Source of the DNA: Xanthomonas sp. SI
GTDB taxonomy: Bacteria > Pseudomonadota > Gammaproteobacteria > Xanthomonadales > Xanthomonadaceae
Reading direction: 5' to 3'
Assembly: GCF_014236855.1 (NCBI RefSeq)
Contig: NZ_CP051261.1
Coordinates: forward strand, 2,170,001 to 2,234,000
Length of the DNA: 64,000 nt
Part shown: one piece after another, positions 55,256 through 62,966 of the stretch
Layout: each line of letters starts with the position of its first letter
Numbering within the stretch: the first letter of the stretch is position 1
Notes under the pieces: model-generated
Databases searched by the model: none
Told to the model about the DNA's origin: nothing
What the model saw: the letters and a program-made list of their open reading frames with translations, nothing else
Program-made: the position numbers and the translations under genes

Positions 55256-55651
55256 TCACTTCTCGAACGACAGTTCGTAGGACAGGTACAGCGGCGCCTT
55301 CGGCGGGACCAGCAACGGGCGCTGGCGCAGGAAGCGCTCCAGGCACAGCGCCAGCGGCGTGGTGCCGTTGCGCCAGCTCGCGCCGACGTTGCCGTCGTCC
55401 TGCAGCTGGACCACGACGACGAACGGCGAGGTGTCCGGGCGCGGCGTGGCGCAACTGGCCACGCCCTCGTCCAGCGCCGCGCGCTGCAGCGCCTGCAGGC
55501 GCTCGGCCAGCGCGCCGGGCAGCGCGGCCTCGTCGCGGTCGGCCAGGGCCTTGGCGGCGGCGTAGTCGGACGGGCCGGGAACCGGGTCGGCCGCGGCAGC
55601 GGGGAACGCCACGGCGGCGGCAAGCAGGCAGGGCAGGAGGCGTCGCAGCAT
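55256..55651 (-). CDS. Small secreted hypothetical protein
   Basis: 131 residues with a Sec signal (1-~21, PCLLAAAVAFPAAAA). The mature part has two Cys, one in GVASCATPRP and one in PLALCLERFLRQ, that may form a disulphide, and a TSPFVVVVQLQDDGNVGAS beta segment. I recognise no domain. It begins 25 bases after the ABC exporter stop, so it is probably its operon partner, as an accessory or substrate. Confidence 0.75.
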   Translation of the reverse strand: MLRRLLPCLLAAAVAFPAAAADPVPGPSDYAAAKALADRDEAALPGALAERLQALQRAALDEGVASCATPRPDTSPFVVVVQLQDDGNVGASWRNGTTPLALCLERFLRQRPLLVPPKAPLYLSYELSFEK

Positions 55652-55676
55652 GGCGGATCCGAAGGACAGGCGAAGC

Positions 55677-57560
55677 TCAACGATACCCAGCGGCCTGCAA
55701 TTCGAACAGCTCCGCGTAGCGGCCGCCTTGCGCCATCAGTTCGGCATGGGTGCCGCTGGCCTCGATCTGGCCGCCGGCCAGGACCAGGATGCGGTCGGCC
55801 ATGCGCACGCTGGAGAAGCGGTGCGAGATCAGCACTGCGGTGCGGTTGTCGGACAGTTCCTTGAAGCGCTGGAACACCTCGAACTCGCTGCGCGCGTCCA
55901 GCGCCGCGGTCGGTTCGTCGAGGATCATCACCTGCGCATCGCGCATGTAGGCGCGCGCGATCGCGATCTTCTGCCACTGCCCGCCGGACAGGTCCACGCC
56001 GGTCTTGAAGCGGCGTCCGATCAACTGGTCGTAGCCGTGCGGCAGGCCTTCGATCAGCTCGCTGGCCATCGCCCGCTGCGCGGCGGCGCGGATCCGCGCC
56101 GCGTCGTCCATCGAATCGACCCGGCCGACGCCGATGTTCTCGCCGGCAGTGAGGTGGTAGCGCACGAAGTCCTGGAAGATCACCCCCAGGTTGGCGCGCA
56201 GGTCGTCCAGGTCGTAGTCGCGCAGGTCGCGGCCGTCGAGCAGGATGCGGCCCTCGTCCGGGTCGTACAGCCGCGCCAGCAGCTTGACCAGGGTGGTCTT
56301 GCCGGCGCCGTTCTCGCCGACCAGCGCCAGCACCTCGCCGGCGCGCAGCTCGAAGTCCAGGTGCCGCACCGCCCACTGTTCGGCGTCCGGATAGCGGAAG
56401 CCGACGTTCTCGAACACGAAGCCGCGCACGATCGGCCGCGGCACCGGCACCGCGCCGGGGCGGGTGCGGATCTCCGGCACGATGCGGAAGAACGAATACA
56501 GGTCGTCCAGGTACAGCGCCTGGCCGGCCACCTGCGAAAACCCGATCAACAGCCCTTCCAGCAGCTGGCGCAGGCGCAGGAAACTGCCGGCCAGGAAGGT
56601 CAGGTCGCCGATGCTGAAATCGCCGCGCACCGTGCGCCAGGCGATGTAGCCATAAGCGGCGTAGTAGCCCAGCGTGCCCAATGCCGCCAGCAGCGTGCCC
56701 CACAGCATGCGCTTGCGCGCCAGCGCGCGGTTGGCCTGGAAGAAGCGATCGGCCAGCGCGCGGTAGCGCTCGATCAGGAAGCTGTGCAGGTTGAAGATCT
56801 TCACTTCCTTGGCGGTCTCGACGCTGGCGCCGACCTGGCGCAAGTAGTCGAGCTGGCGCCGCTCCGCGGTCCACTGGAAGTTCAGCGAATAGCCCAGCGC
56901 GTTGAAATGCGCCTCGCCGACGAACGCCGGGATCAGCGCGACGGCCAGCAGCAGCATCAGCCACGGCGCATACACCACCAGGCCGATCGCGAAGCTGACC
57001 ACGGTGATCGCGTCCTGCACCTGGCCGAACAGCTGGCTCATCAGGTTCATCCGGCCCATGGTCTGGCGCCGCGCGCGGTCGAGCTTGTCCTGCTGCTCCG
57101 GGTCCTCGAAATCCTCCAGGTCCAGCTGCGCGGCATGCTCCATCAACTGCACGCTGGTGACGTTGTTGAACAGCTCCGACAGCAGCGTGTCGGCATAGCT
57201 GACCAGCCGCCCGAGCAGGTCCGAACCGATCGCCAGCGCCAGTTCCAGCGCCAGCAATTCCAGCAGCCGCTGCAGCCGCCCGCTGGCCAGCGCCTCGCCG
57301 AACGAGGTGAAGCCGGGCGACTGCCCGACCAGGTGGATCGCTTCGTCGATGATCAGCTTGCCGATGTACAGCGAGGCCACCGGGATCAGCGCACGCAGCA
57401 CGCGCAGGCCGATGCTGGTCAGGGTCAGCCAGGGGCTGGTCTGCCAGATCTGGCGCAGGAACGGCGGCAGGTTGCGCATTGCGTCGAAGCGCTCGCGCAG
57501 GCTGGGGCCGGTACGGGGAGACGGGCGCGGCGCGCCGTGGACAGAAGAAGGGGAAGCCAT
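55677..57560 (-). CDS. ABC exporter, fused membrane and ATPase domains
   Basis: 627 residues from the ATG at 57560. A cytosolic start, then six transmembrane segments (~45-330), then an ATPase: Walker A GENGAGKTTLVK, Q-loop VIFQDFVRYHLT, signature VDLSGGQWQKIAIARA, Walker B VMILDEPTAALD, His switch ISHRFSSVRMAD. The FVFENVGFRYPDAEQW start of the ATPase and the homodimeric layout fit a type IV exporter of lipid, peptide or drug. No peptidase-39 domain. Substrate unknown. Confidence 0.92.
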   Translation of the reverse strand: MASPSSVHGAPRPSPRTGPSLRERFDAMRNLPPFLRQIWQTSPWLTLTSIGLRVLRALIPVASLYIGKLIIDEAIHLVGQSPGFTSFGEALASGRLQRLLELLALELALAIGSDLLGRLVSYADTLLSELFNNVTSVQLMEHAAQLDLEDFEDPEQQDKLDRARRQTMGRMNLMSQLFGQVQDAITVVSFAIGLVVYAPWLMLLLAVALIPAFVGEAHFNALGYSLNFQWTAERRQLDYLRQVGASVETAKEVKIFNLHSFLIERYRALADRFFQANRALARKRMLWGTLLAALGTLGYYAAYGYIAWRTVRGDFSIGDLTFLAGSFLRLRQLLEGLLIGFSQVAGQALYLDDLYSFFRIVPEIRTRPGAVPVPRPIVRGFVFENVGFRYPDAEQWAVRHLDFELRAGEVLALVGENGAGKTTLVKLLARLYDPDEGRILLDGRDLRDYDLDDLRANLGVIFQDFVRYHLTAGENIGVGRVDSMDDAARIRAAAQRAMASELIEGLPHGYDQLIGRRFKTGVDLSGGQWQKIAIARAYMRDAQVMILDEPTAALDARSEFEVFQRFKELSDNRTAVLISHRFSSVRMADRILVLAGGQIEASGTHAELMAQGGRYAELFELQAAGYR

Positions 57561-57768
57561 CCGCGCATTGTGCCGGGGCCGGGTGTGCGCGGGGAGTGTT
57601 TGGGCCTCAGGCGAGACTGGCGGGGCCGCTGTGGGATGGCGCACCCGCGGCGGCGGCCGCTGTCACGAAGACGATGTTCCCGCCATCTTCGCAGTCGGAC
57701 CAGGGACCGATCTCCATGCAGGACGAACTGCCGCTTGCCACGATCGGTTGCTTTCGAGGATATGCGCG

Positions 57769-57996
57769 ATGACGACGGGCTTCGCCATCCGCTACGTCGT
57801 CTACTGTCTGGCCATCTTCGGTTGCGTGTTCTGGATCAACTCCTTTCTGCCGCCGGTTGTTCCCATCGTTGCCGCGCTGGTGTTCTTCGTGTTTGCGGTC
57901 GTCTACACCGTGTTCCGCCTGCTTGCCGGGCGCGGCCGCCTCGGGGTCGGCAGACTCTGGAAGGAGTTCCTGGATTTTCTCTACGGTCTGGGATAG
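57769..57996 (+). CDS. Small two-helix membrane protein
   Basis: 75 residues, eight bases after GAGGA. Two hydrophobic segments (~8-24 and ~30-52), rich in Phe and Val (VPIVAALVFFVFAVVYTVF), then a basic amphipathic tail with WKEFLDFLYGLG. No known domain. It is transcribed opposite to the ABC gene and the DDAH-like gene, in the 508-base space between them; the remaining sequence of that space has nothing else recognisable. Confidence 0.68.
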   Translation: MTTGFAIRYVVYCLAIFGCVFWINSFLPPVVPIVAALVFFVFAVVYTVFRLLAGRGRLGVGRLWKEFLDFLYGLG

Positions 57997-58068
57997 ATGG
58001 CGTGCGGTGCTGCAGGTATCGCCCATGCCGCTGCCAAGCGCCGGCCGGCCGTCGATCGCTTCAGCGTC

Positions 58069-58974
58069 TCACTCGTCCAGGCGCAGGGTCAGGCACTTGG
58101 CCGCGCCGCCAGCCTTGAGGAATTCGTCCAGCGGGGTCTGCACCACGCGGTAGCCGATCCGCGCCAGGGCAGCGCACAGCTCTGGCGAGGCGCGGTTGAG
58201 CAGCACGCTCTGGTCCAGGTCCACCGCGTTGCAGGCGAAGGCGAGGGCATCGGCCTCGCTCACCGCGATGCGCCGCGCCGGCGGGATGCGGCGGGCGATC
58301 GCCTGCTGGGCGTAGTCGTCGAAGGCGGCCGGGTAGTACAGCAGGTAGCCGTCGCGCAGCGGGCAGAAGCAGGTGTCCAGGTGGTAGAAGCGCGGATCGA
58401 CTAGGCGCAGCGGCATCACCTCGATGTCCAATAGGTCGGCCAGCTCGTGCGCGGCGACCAGGTCGCTGCGATGGCCGTGGCCCATCCACAGCCGGCGTGC
58501 GCCGCGCTCCAGCAGCGCGTCGCCGGCGCCCTCGAAACGCACGTCCTCGCCCAGCGCGCGGATGCGGAAGCCGGCGCGGCGGCACCAGTCGGCGAACAGC
58601 GCTTCCTCGCCACGGCGCTCGGCGTGGCGGAAGCGGCTGGGCACGAAGCTGTCGCCGAGCACCAGGCCGGCGTTGGCACTGAAGACCATGTCCGGCAGGC
58701 CGGCGGCCGGAGCGATCCGCTCGACCTGGGCGCCGGCCGCCTCGGCTGCGGCGACCAGCGCGTTCCACTGCGCCTGCGCGCGCTCGCGGCTGGCGGCGTG
58801 GACGTTGCCTTCCATCCAGGGGTTGATCACGTAGTCCACGGCGAAGTGCTGCGGCGCGCACATCAGCAGGCGATGGCCTGCGTGGGCGGCGCTGCAGCCC
58901 TGTGCTTGCGGCTCGGCCAATGCCAGGTCCGTGTCGTCCGCGGCCGCGCCACCTGCCAGGAATTTCTCGCTCAT
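58069..58974 (-). CDS. Arginine-deiminase/DDAH-like amidinotransferase-fold protein
   Basis: 301 residues from the ATG at 58974. Landmarks of the guanidino-modifying fold: VDYVINPWMEGNV, LPDMVFSANAGLVLGD, then FYHLDTCFCPL with the catalytic His, and AKCLTLRLDE with the active Cys at ~294. It most resembles dimethylarginine dimethylaminohydrolase and citrulline-related CtlX proteins. Cytosolic. It may degrade methylated arginine or an arginine-like substrate. Neighbouring genes give no further hint. Confidence 0.82.
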   Translation of the reverse strand: MSEKFLAGGAAADDTDLALAEPQAQGCSAAHAGHRLLMCAPQHFAVDYVINPWMEGNVHAASRERAQAQWNALVAAAEAAGAQVERIAPAAGLPDMVFSANAGLVLGDSFVPSRFRHAERRGEEALFADWCRRAGFRIRALGEDVRFEGAGDALLERGARRLWMGHGHRSDLVAAHELADLLDIEVMPLRLVDPRFYHLDTCFCPLRDGYLLYYPAAFDDYAQQAIARRIPPARRIAVSEADALAFACNAVDLDQSVLLNRASPELCAALARIGYRVVQTPLDEFLKAGGAAKCLTLRLDE

Positions 58975-59044
58975 GCCCGCCTCGCTGTGCGTTGGTGATG
59001 CGCAAACGCTAGCGGTGTCGTGTTGCGGTTTGCGGTCACCTAAA

Positions 59045-59072
59045 GCCGGGATTGGGGATTGGGGATTCGGAT
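59045..59072. repeat. G-run heptamer repeat (single arm)
   Basis: GCCGGGATTGGGGATTGGGG continuing ATTCGG, three G-tracts of three or four and a partial fourth, the same outer end as the arms at 12376 and 10242. Solo here, upstream of the DDAH-like gene. Confidence 0.7.
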
Positions 59073-59124
59073 TTAGAGGCGGGCGGCGTACCGGCGTGCG
59101 CCGGTACGCCACTGCGCGCTGCGC

Positions 59125-59565
59125 TTACGGCATTGCCGGTTGCAGGCCTACGCCGAGCCGGTTCCAGGCGTTGATGATGGCGATGGCCATGGTCAGCGCG
59201 CTGATGCCGTGTTCGTCGAAGTGCGCCGACAGGGCGTCGTAGGCGTCCTGCGGCGGCGCGCCGGACGGCAGCGTGGTGAGCGCCTCGGCCCAGGCCAGCG
59301 CCAGCCGTTCGCGCGGATCGAAGAAGCGGCTCTCGCGCCAGCCGGCGACGGTGTCGAGCTTGCGCGGTTCGATGCTGGCCTTACGCAGCGCGGTGGCGTG
59401 CATGTCGATGCAATAGGCGCAGCCGTTTAGCTGGGACACGCGCAGGAACACCAGTTCGGCCAGTTCGTGGCCGAGCACGCCCTCGTGCACCTGCTGGCTG
59501 GCGGTGAGCAGGGCGCGGAAGGCGGCGGGTTCGTGGCGGGTGTAGTCGACGCGATGGAAGTGCAT
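59125..59565 (-). CDS. Carboxymuconolactone decarboxylase/AhpD-like protein
   Basis: 146 residues. The redox site CAYC (Cys49 and Cys52, with His56 in CAYCIDMH) sits in the AhpD fold, after LAELVFLRVSQLNG. Members of this group lie next to ECF41 sigma genes and appear to act as alkylhydroperoxidase-like redox enzymes. The promoter directly upstream (59610-59636) matches the ECF41 consensus. Downstream of the sigma gene on the same strand. Confidence 0.93.
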   Translation of the reverse strand: MHFHRVDYTRHEPAAFRALLTASQQVHEGVLGHELAELVFLRVSQLNGCAYCIDMHATALRKASIEPRKLDTVAGWRESRFFDPRERLALAWAEALTTLPSGAPPQDAYDALSAHFDEHGISALTMAIAIINAWNRLGVGLQPAMP

Positions 59566-59609
59566 GGGTCTTGCTCCATGACGGCCGCAATGGCCGTCTT
59601 CGCAGCAAG

Positions 59610-59636
59610 GACGCGGCAGCGCGCGGCGGCGTGACA
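59610..59636 (-). promoter_or_regulatory. ECF41-type promoter of the CMD gene
   Basis: On the minus strand, TGTCACG (59630-59636), 16 bases, CGTC (59610-59613). The known ECF41 promoter is TGTCACA-N16-CGTC, so there is one mismatch in the -35 and perfect spacing. The -10 is 45 bases before the start codon, giving a leader of about 38 bases. Confidence 0.8.
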
Positions 59637-59675
59637 GCGCCGCCCCAAATCAGTTGTTCGCGTCAGGCGTTTGCC

Positions 59676-60557
59676 TCAGCCGCTCGCGGCAGCGTCCGCG
59701 CCGGCCAGCGCCGGCAGCTTGTCCGGATTCATCAGGGTCAGCACCTCGACGATGCGCTCGCCGTCGATCACCACCAGCACCGCCGAATGCAGCCGGGTGC
59801 CGATGAAGCGCAGGATCGCCGGCTCGCCGTTGACCGTGCCGATCCGCGCCTGCAGGCCCAGGCCGCGCCGCGCCACCGCCCAATACAGCATGGCGATGCG
59901 CTCGGCGCCGAGCAGCGGGCGCAGCGTTGCGGTGACCTTGCCGCCGCCGTCGGAGAACATCCGCGCGTTGGCGTCGAGCAGGGCCACGATCGCGCCGCGG
60001 TCGCCCTGCTGCGAGGCGTGCATGAAGCGCTCCAGCAGGTGCCGGTGGCGCTCCGGCGCCACCGCGAAGCGCGGCCGGCCGGCCTTGAGCCGTTCGCGCG
60101 CGCGGTGCACCAGCTGCCGGCAGTTGGCTTCGGCATGCCCGAGCAGCTGGCCGATCTGCGCGTAGTCGTAGTCGAACGCCTCCTTCAGCAGGAACGCGGC
60201 ACGCTCCTCCGGACCCAGCCGTTCCAGCAGCGCCAGGAACGCCACCGACACCTGCTCGGCGCGCGCGTGGTGCGCGGCCGGATCGGTGTCCTCGGCGATC
60301 TCCAGCGGCTCGGGCAGCCACGGACCGGTGTAGTGGACGCGGGCGCTGCGCGCGGCGCGCAGCCGGTCCAGCCCGAGCCGGGTGGTGGCGGTCACCAGCC
60401 AGGCCTCGGGGTCGCGGATCGCGGCGCGGTCGCTGGCCTGCCAGCGCAGCCAGGCGTCCTGCAGCACGTCCTCGGCGTCGCTGCGGCTGCCGAGCAGGCG
60501 ATAGGCCAGGCCGAACAGCCGGGGACGTTGGGATTCGAAGGTGGGATCGGGGCTCAT
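59676..60557 (-). CDS. ECF sigma factor, ECF41 group (SigJ-like)
   Basis: 293 residues. Sigma region 2 at ~7-75 (FGLAYRLLGSRSDAEDVLQD), region 4 at ~105-160 (EAFDYDYAQIGQLLGHAEAN). ECF41 hallmarks are present: the inter-region WLPEP (residues 80-84) and a ~130-residue SnoaL-like C-terminal domain with DGGGK at 203-207, which in studied members both restrains and assists the sigma. No anti-sigma gene is expected in this group and none is seen. The partner CMD gene lies 110 bases downstream. The promoter overlaps the start (60567-60593). Confidence 0.93.
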   Translation of the reverse strand: MSPDPTFESQRPRLFGLAYRLLGSRSDAEDVLQDAWLRWQASDRAAIRDPEAWLVTATTRLGLDRLRAARSARVHYTGPWLPEPLEIAEDTDPAAHHARAEQVSVAFLALLERLGPEERAAFLLKEAFDYDYAQIGQLLGHAEANCRQLVHRARERLKAGRPRFAVAPERHRHLLERFMHASQQGDRGAIVALLDANARMFSDGGGKVTATLRPLLGAERIAMLYWAVARRGLGLQARIGTVNGEPAILRFIGTRLHSAVLVVIDGERIVEVLTLMNPDKLPALAGADAAASG

Positions 60558-60566
60558 GGCGACCAG

Positions 60567-60593
60567 GACGGAACAGCGCGTGCCGGCGTGACA
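60567..60593 (-). promoter_or_regulatory. ECF41-type autoregulatory promoter
   Basis: On the minus strand, TGTCACG (60587-60593), 16 bases, CGTC (60567-60570). Same sequence and spacing as the CMD promoter at 59610-59636. The -10 ends nine bases before the sigma ATG, so the message would be almost leaderless. Confidence 0.78.
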
Positions 60594-60617
60594 GCGGGCG
60601 AGGCGGTCACTTTGCCC

Positions 60618-60623
60618 TAAAAT
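60618..60623 (+). promoter_or_regulatory. Candidate -10 box for fumarase
   Basis: TAAAAT in GCCCTAAAATGGCCG, 35 bases before the GTG start. No good -35 is visible. The CTAAAATGG string also precedes apt. Confidence 0.35.
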
Positions 60624-60658
60624 GGCCGGGTTTCCCCCCGCCAGCCGTAGAGCCAGCC

Positions 60659-62182
60659 GTGACCTCGATCAAGCAGGAAGACCTCATCCAGTCCGTCGCC
60701 GACGCGCTGCAGTACATCAGCTACTACCACCCGGTCGATTACATCAAGAATCTGGCCGCCGCCTACGAGCGCGAACAGTCGCCCGCGGCCAAGGACGCGA
60801 TCGCGCAGATCCTGATCAACTCGCGCATGTGCGCCGAGGGCCACCGCCCGATCTGCCAGGACACCGGCATCGTCACCGTGTTCCTGGAAATCGGCATGAA
60901 CGTGCGCTGGGACGACGCCACGATGGGCGTGGAGGACATGGTCAACGAGGGCGTGCGCCGCGCCTACAACCATCCGGACAACAAGCTGCGCGCCAGCGTG
61001 CTGGCCGATCCGGCAGGCAAGCGCGCCAACACCAAGGACAACACCCCGGCGGTGGTCAACACCAAGATCGTGCCGGGCGAGCACGTCGAGGTGATCGTGG
61101 CGGCCAAGGGCGGCGGTTCGGAGGCCAAGAGCAAGTTCGCGATGCTCAACCCGTCCGACTCCATCGTCGACTGGGTGCTCAAGACCGTGCCGACCATGGG
61201 CGCCGGCTGGTGTCCGCCGGGCATGCTCGGCATCGGCATCGGCGGCACCGCCGAGAAGGCCATGCTGCTGGCCAAAGAAGCGCTGATGGAGCCGATCGAC
61301 ATCGTCGACCTGCAGGCGCGCGGCGCCTCCAACCGGGCCGAGGAACTGCGCCTGGAACTGTACGAAAAGGTCAACGCGCTGGGCATCGGCGCGCAGGGCC
61401 TGGGCGGCCTGACCACGGTGTTGGACATCAAGGTCAAGGACTATCCGACCCATGCCGCCAACCTGCCGGTGGCGCTGATCCCGAACTGCGCGGCCACCCG
61501 CCACGCGCACTTCACCCTGGACGGCAGCGGCCCGGTGATGCTGGAGCCGCCGTCGCTGGAGGACTGGCCCAAGCTTACCTACAACCCGAGCAACGCGCGT
61601 CGGGTGAACCTGGACACCATCACCCGCGAGGAAGTCGCCAGCTTCAAGCCGGGCGAAGTGGTGTTGCTCAACGGCAAGCTGCTGACCGGCCGCGATGCCG
61701 CGCACAAGCGCATGATCGACATGCTCAACCGCGGCGAGACGCTGCCGGTGGATTTCACCAACCGCTTCATCTACTACGTCGGCCCGGTCGATCCGGTGCG
61801 CGACGAAGTGGTGGGTCCGGCCGGTCCGACCACCGCCACGCGCATGGACAAGTTCACCCGGCAGATGCTGGAGCAGACCGGCCTGCTCGGCATGGTCGGC
61901 AAGTCCGAGCGCGGCGACGCGGCGATCGAGGCCATCCGCGACAACAAGGCGGTGTACCTGATGGCGGTCGGTGGTTCGGCCTACCTGGTGTCCAAGGCGA
62001 TCAAGGCCTCGCGCGTGCTGGCGTTCGAAGACCTGGGCATGGAGGCGATCTACGAGTTCGAGGTCAAGGACATGCCGGTCACGGTGGCGGTGGATTCCAG
62101 CGGCGAGTCGGTGCACAAGACCGGCCCGCGGGAATGGCAATCGCGCATCGGCAAGATTCCGGTGGTGGTCGAGCCGGCCTGA
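60659..62182 (+). CDS. Class I fumarate hydratase (4Fe-4S)
   Basis: 507 residues from a GTG. Iron-sulphur cluster Cys are expected in RMCAEGHRPICQDTGI, MGAGWCPPGM and LIPNCAATRHAH. The class I layout has an alpha domain (~1-290) and beta domain (~330-507, with LLTGRDAAHKRMIDML, GPTTATRMDKFT and VGGSAYLVSKAI). It interconverts fumarate and malate in the citric acid cycle; the oxygen-labile cluster contrasts with class II FumC. Monocistronic as far as seen. Confidence 0.94.
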   Translation: MTSIKQEDLIQSVADALQYISYYHPVDYIKNLAAAYEREQSPAAKDAIAQILINSRMCAEGHRPICQDTGIVTVFLEIGMNVRWDDATMGVEDMVNEGVRRAYNHPDNKLRASVLADPAGKRANTKDNTPAVVNTKIVPGEHVEVIVAAKGGGSEAKSKFAMLNPSDSIVDWVLKTVPTMGAGWCPPGMLGIGIGGTAEKAMLLAKEALMEPIDIVDLQARGASNRAEELRLELYEKVNALGIGAQGLGGLTTVLDIKVKDYPTHAANLPVALIPNCAATRHAHFTLDGSGPVMLEPPSLEDWPKLTYNPSNARRVNLDTITREEVASFKPGEVVLLNGKLLTGRDAAHKRMIDMLNRGETLPVDFTNRFIYYVGPVDPVRDEVVGPAGPTTATRMDKFTRQMLEQTGLLGMVGKSERGDAAIEAIRDNKAVYLMAVGGSAYLVSKAIKASRVLAFEDLGMEAIYEFEVKDMPVTVAVDSSGESVHKTGPREWQSRIGKIPVVVEPA

Positions 62183-62257
62183 GCCGCCGGCACCGCGCGA
62201 CATGCGAGACTGCCGCGGCCGTGGTCATCCGGCTGCGGCGACTTACCAGGAGATTGC

Positions 62258-62893
62258 ATGAGCGCCACCCTGTACTACTCGCCCAGCACCGCCGCCCTGG
62301 TGGTGCACTGGCTGCTGATCGAGCTGGACGTGCCGCATACGCTGCACGCCCTGGACTTCGAACGGCGCGAGCACAAGGCACCGGAGTACCTGCAGCTCAA
62401 TCCGGCCGGCGTGGTGCCCACGCTGGTGCTGGACGGGCAGGTGCTGACCGAGGCGGCGGCGATCGTGCTGCACCTGGCCGACCTGCATCCGCAGGCCGGG
62501 CTGGCGCCGCCGCTCGGCAGTCCGGCGCGTGCCGACTACTACCGCTGGATGTTCTTTTGCGCCAACACGCTGCAACCGGCCTACCGCGCCTGGTTCTATC
62601 CGCACGAGCCGGCCGGTGCCGACAACGTCGAGGCCAGCAAGGCGCAGGCGCAGCGGAAGCTGGAGGCCGCCTGGGAACAGGTTGCGCAGCACCTGGGGGC
62701 GAACGGCCCGTACCTGCTCGGCGAGCAGCTGTCGGCCGCCGATTTCATGTTGACGATGATGATGCGCTGGTCGCGCAACATGCCGCGGCCCAGCGACAGC
62801 TGGCCGGCGCTGCAGGCGCATGCGCAGCGGATGAAGGCGCGTCCTGCGTTCCAGGAAACCTACCGCCGCGAAGGCCTGACCGACTGGACCTGA
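62258..62893 (+). CDS. Glutathione S-transferase
   Basis: 211 residues, ribosome site CCAGGAG nine bases before the ATG. N-terminal domain: YYSPSTAALVVHWLLIELDV, PAGVVPTLVLDGQVLTEAAA. C-terminal domain with YLLGEQLSAADFMLTMMM. Close in layout to bacterial beta or Ure2-like GSTs. Short for the family but complete. It stands 75 bases after the fumarase. Confidence 0.92.
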   Translation: MSATLYYSPSTAALVVHWLLIELDVPHTLHALDFERREHKAPEYLQLNPAGVVPTLVLDGQVLTEAAAIVLHLADLHPQAGLAPPLGSPARADYYRWMFFCANTLQPAYRAWFYPHEPAGADNVEASKAQAQRKLEAAWEQVAQHLGANGPYLLGEQLSAADFMLTMMMRWSRNMPRPSDSWPALQAHAQRMKARPAFQETYRREGLTDWT

Positions 62894-62966
62894 GTCCGGC
62901 GGCGGCGATGTGGCGCGGCGGCCGCTGACGGCCGCCGCGCGATTGCGTTGCGAGGCCGTTCGGGCC

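Noticed and set aside
59045..59072. G-run repeat as a promoter element
   Set aside because: It matches the dispersed heptamer family and has no -10/-35 arrangement.
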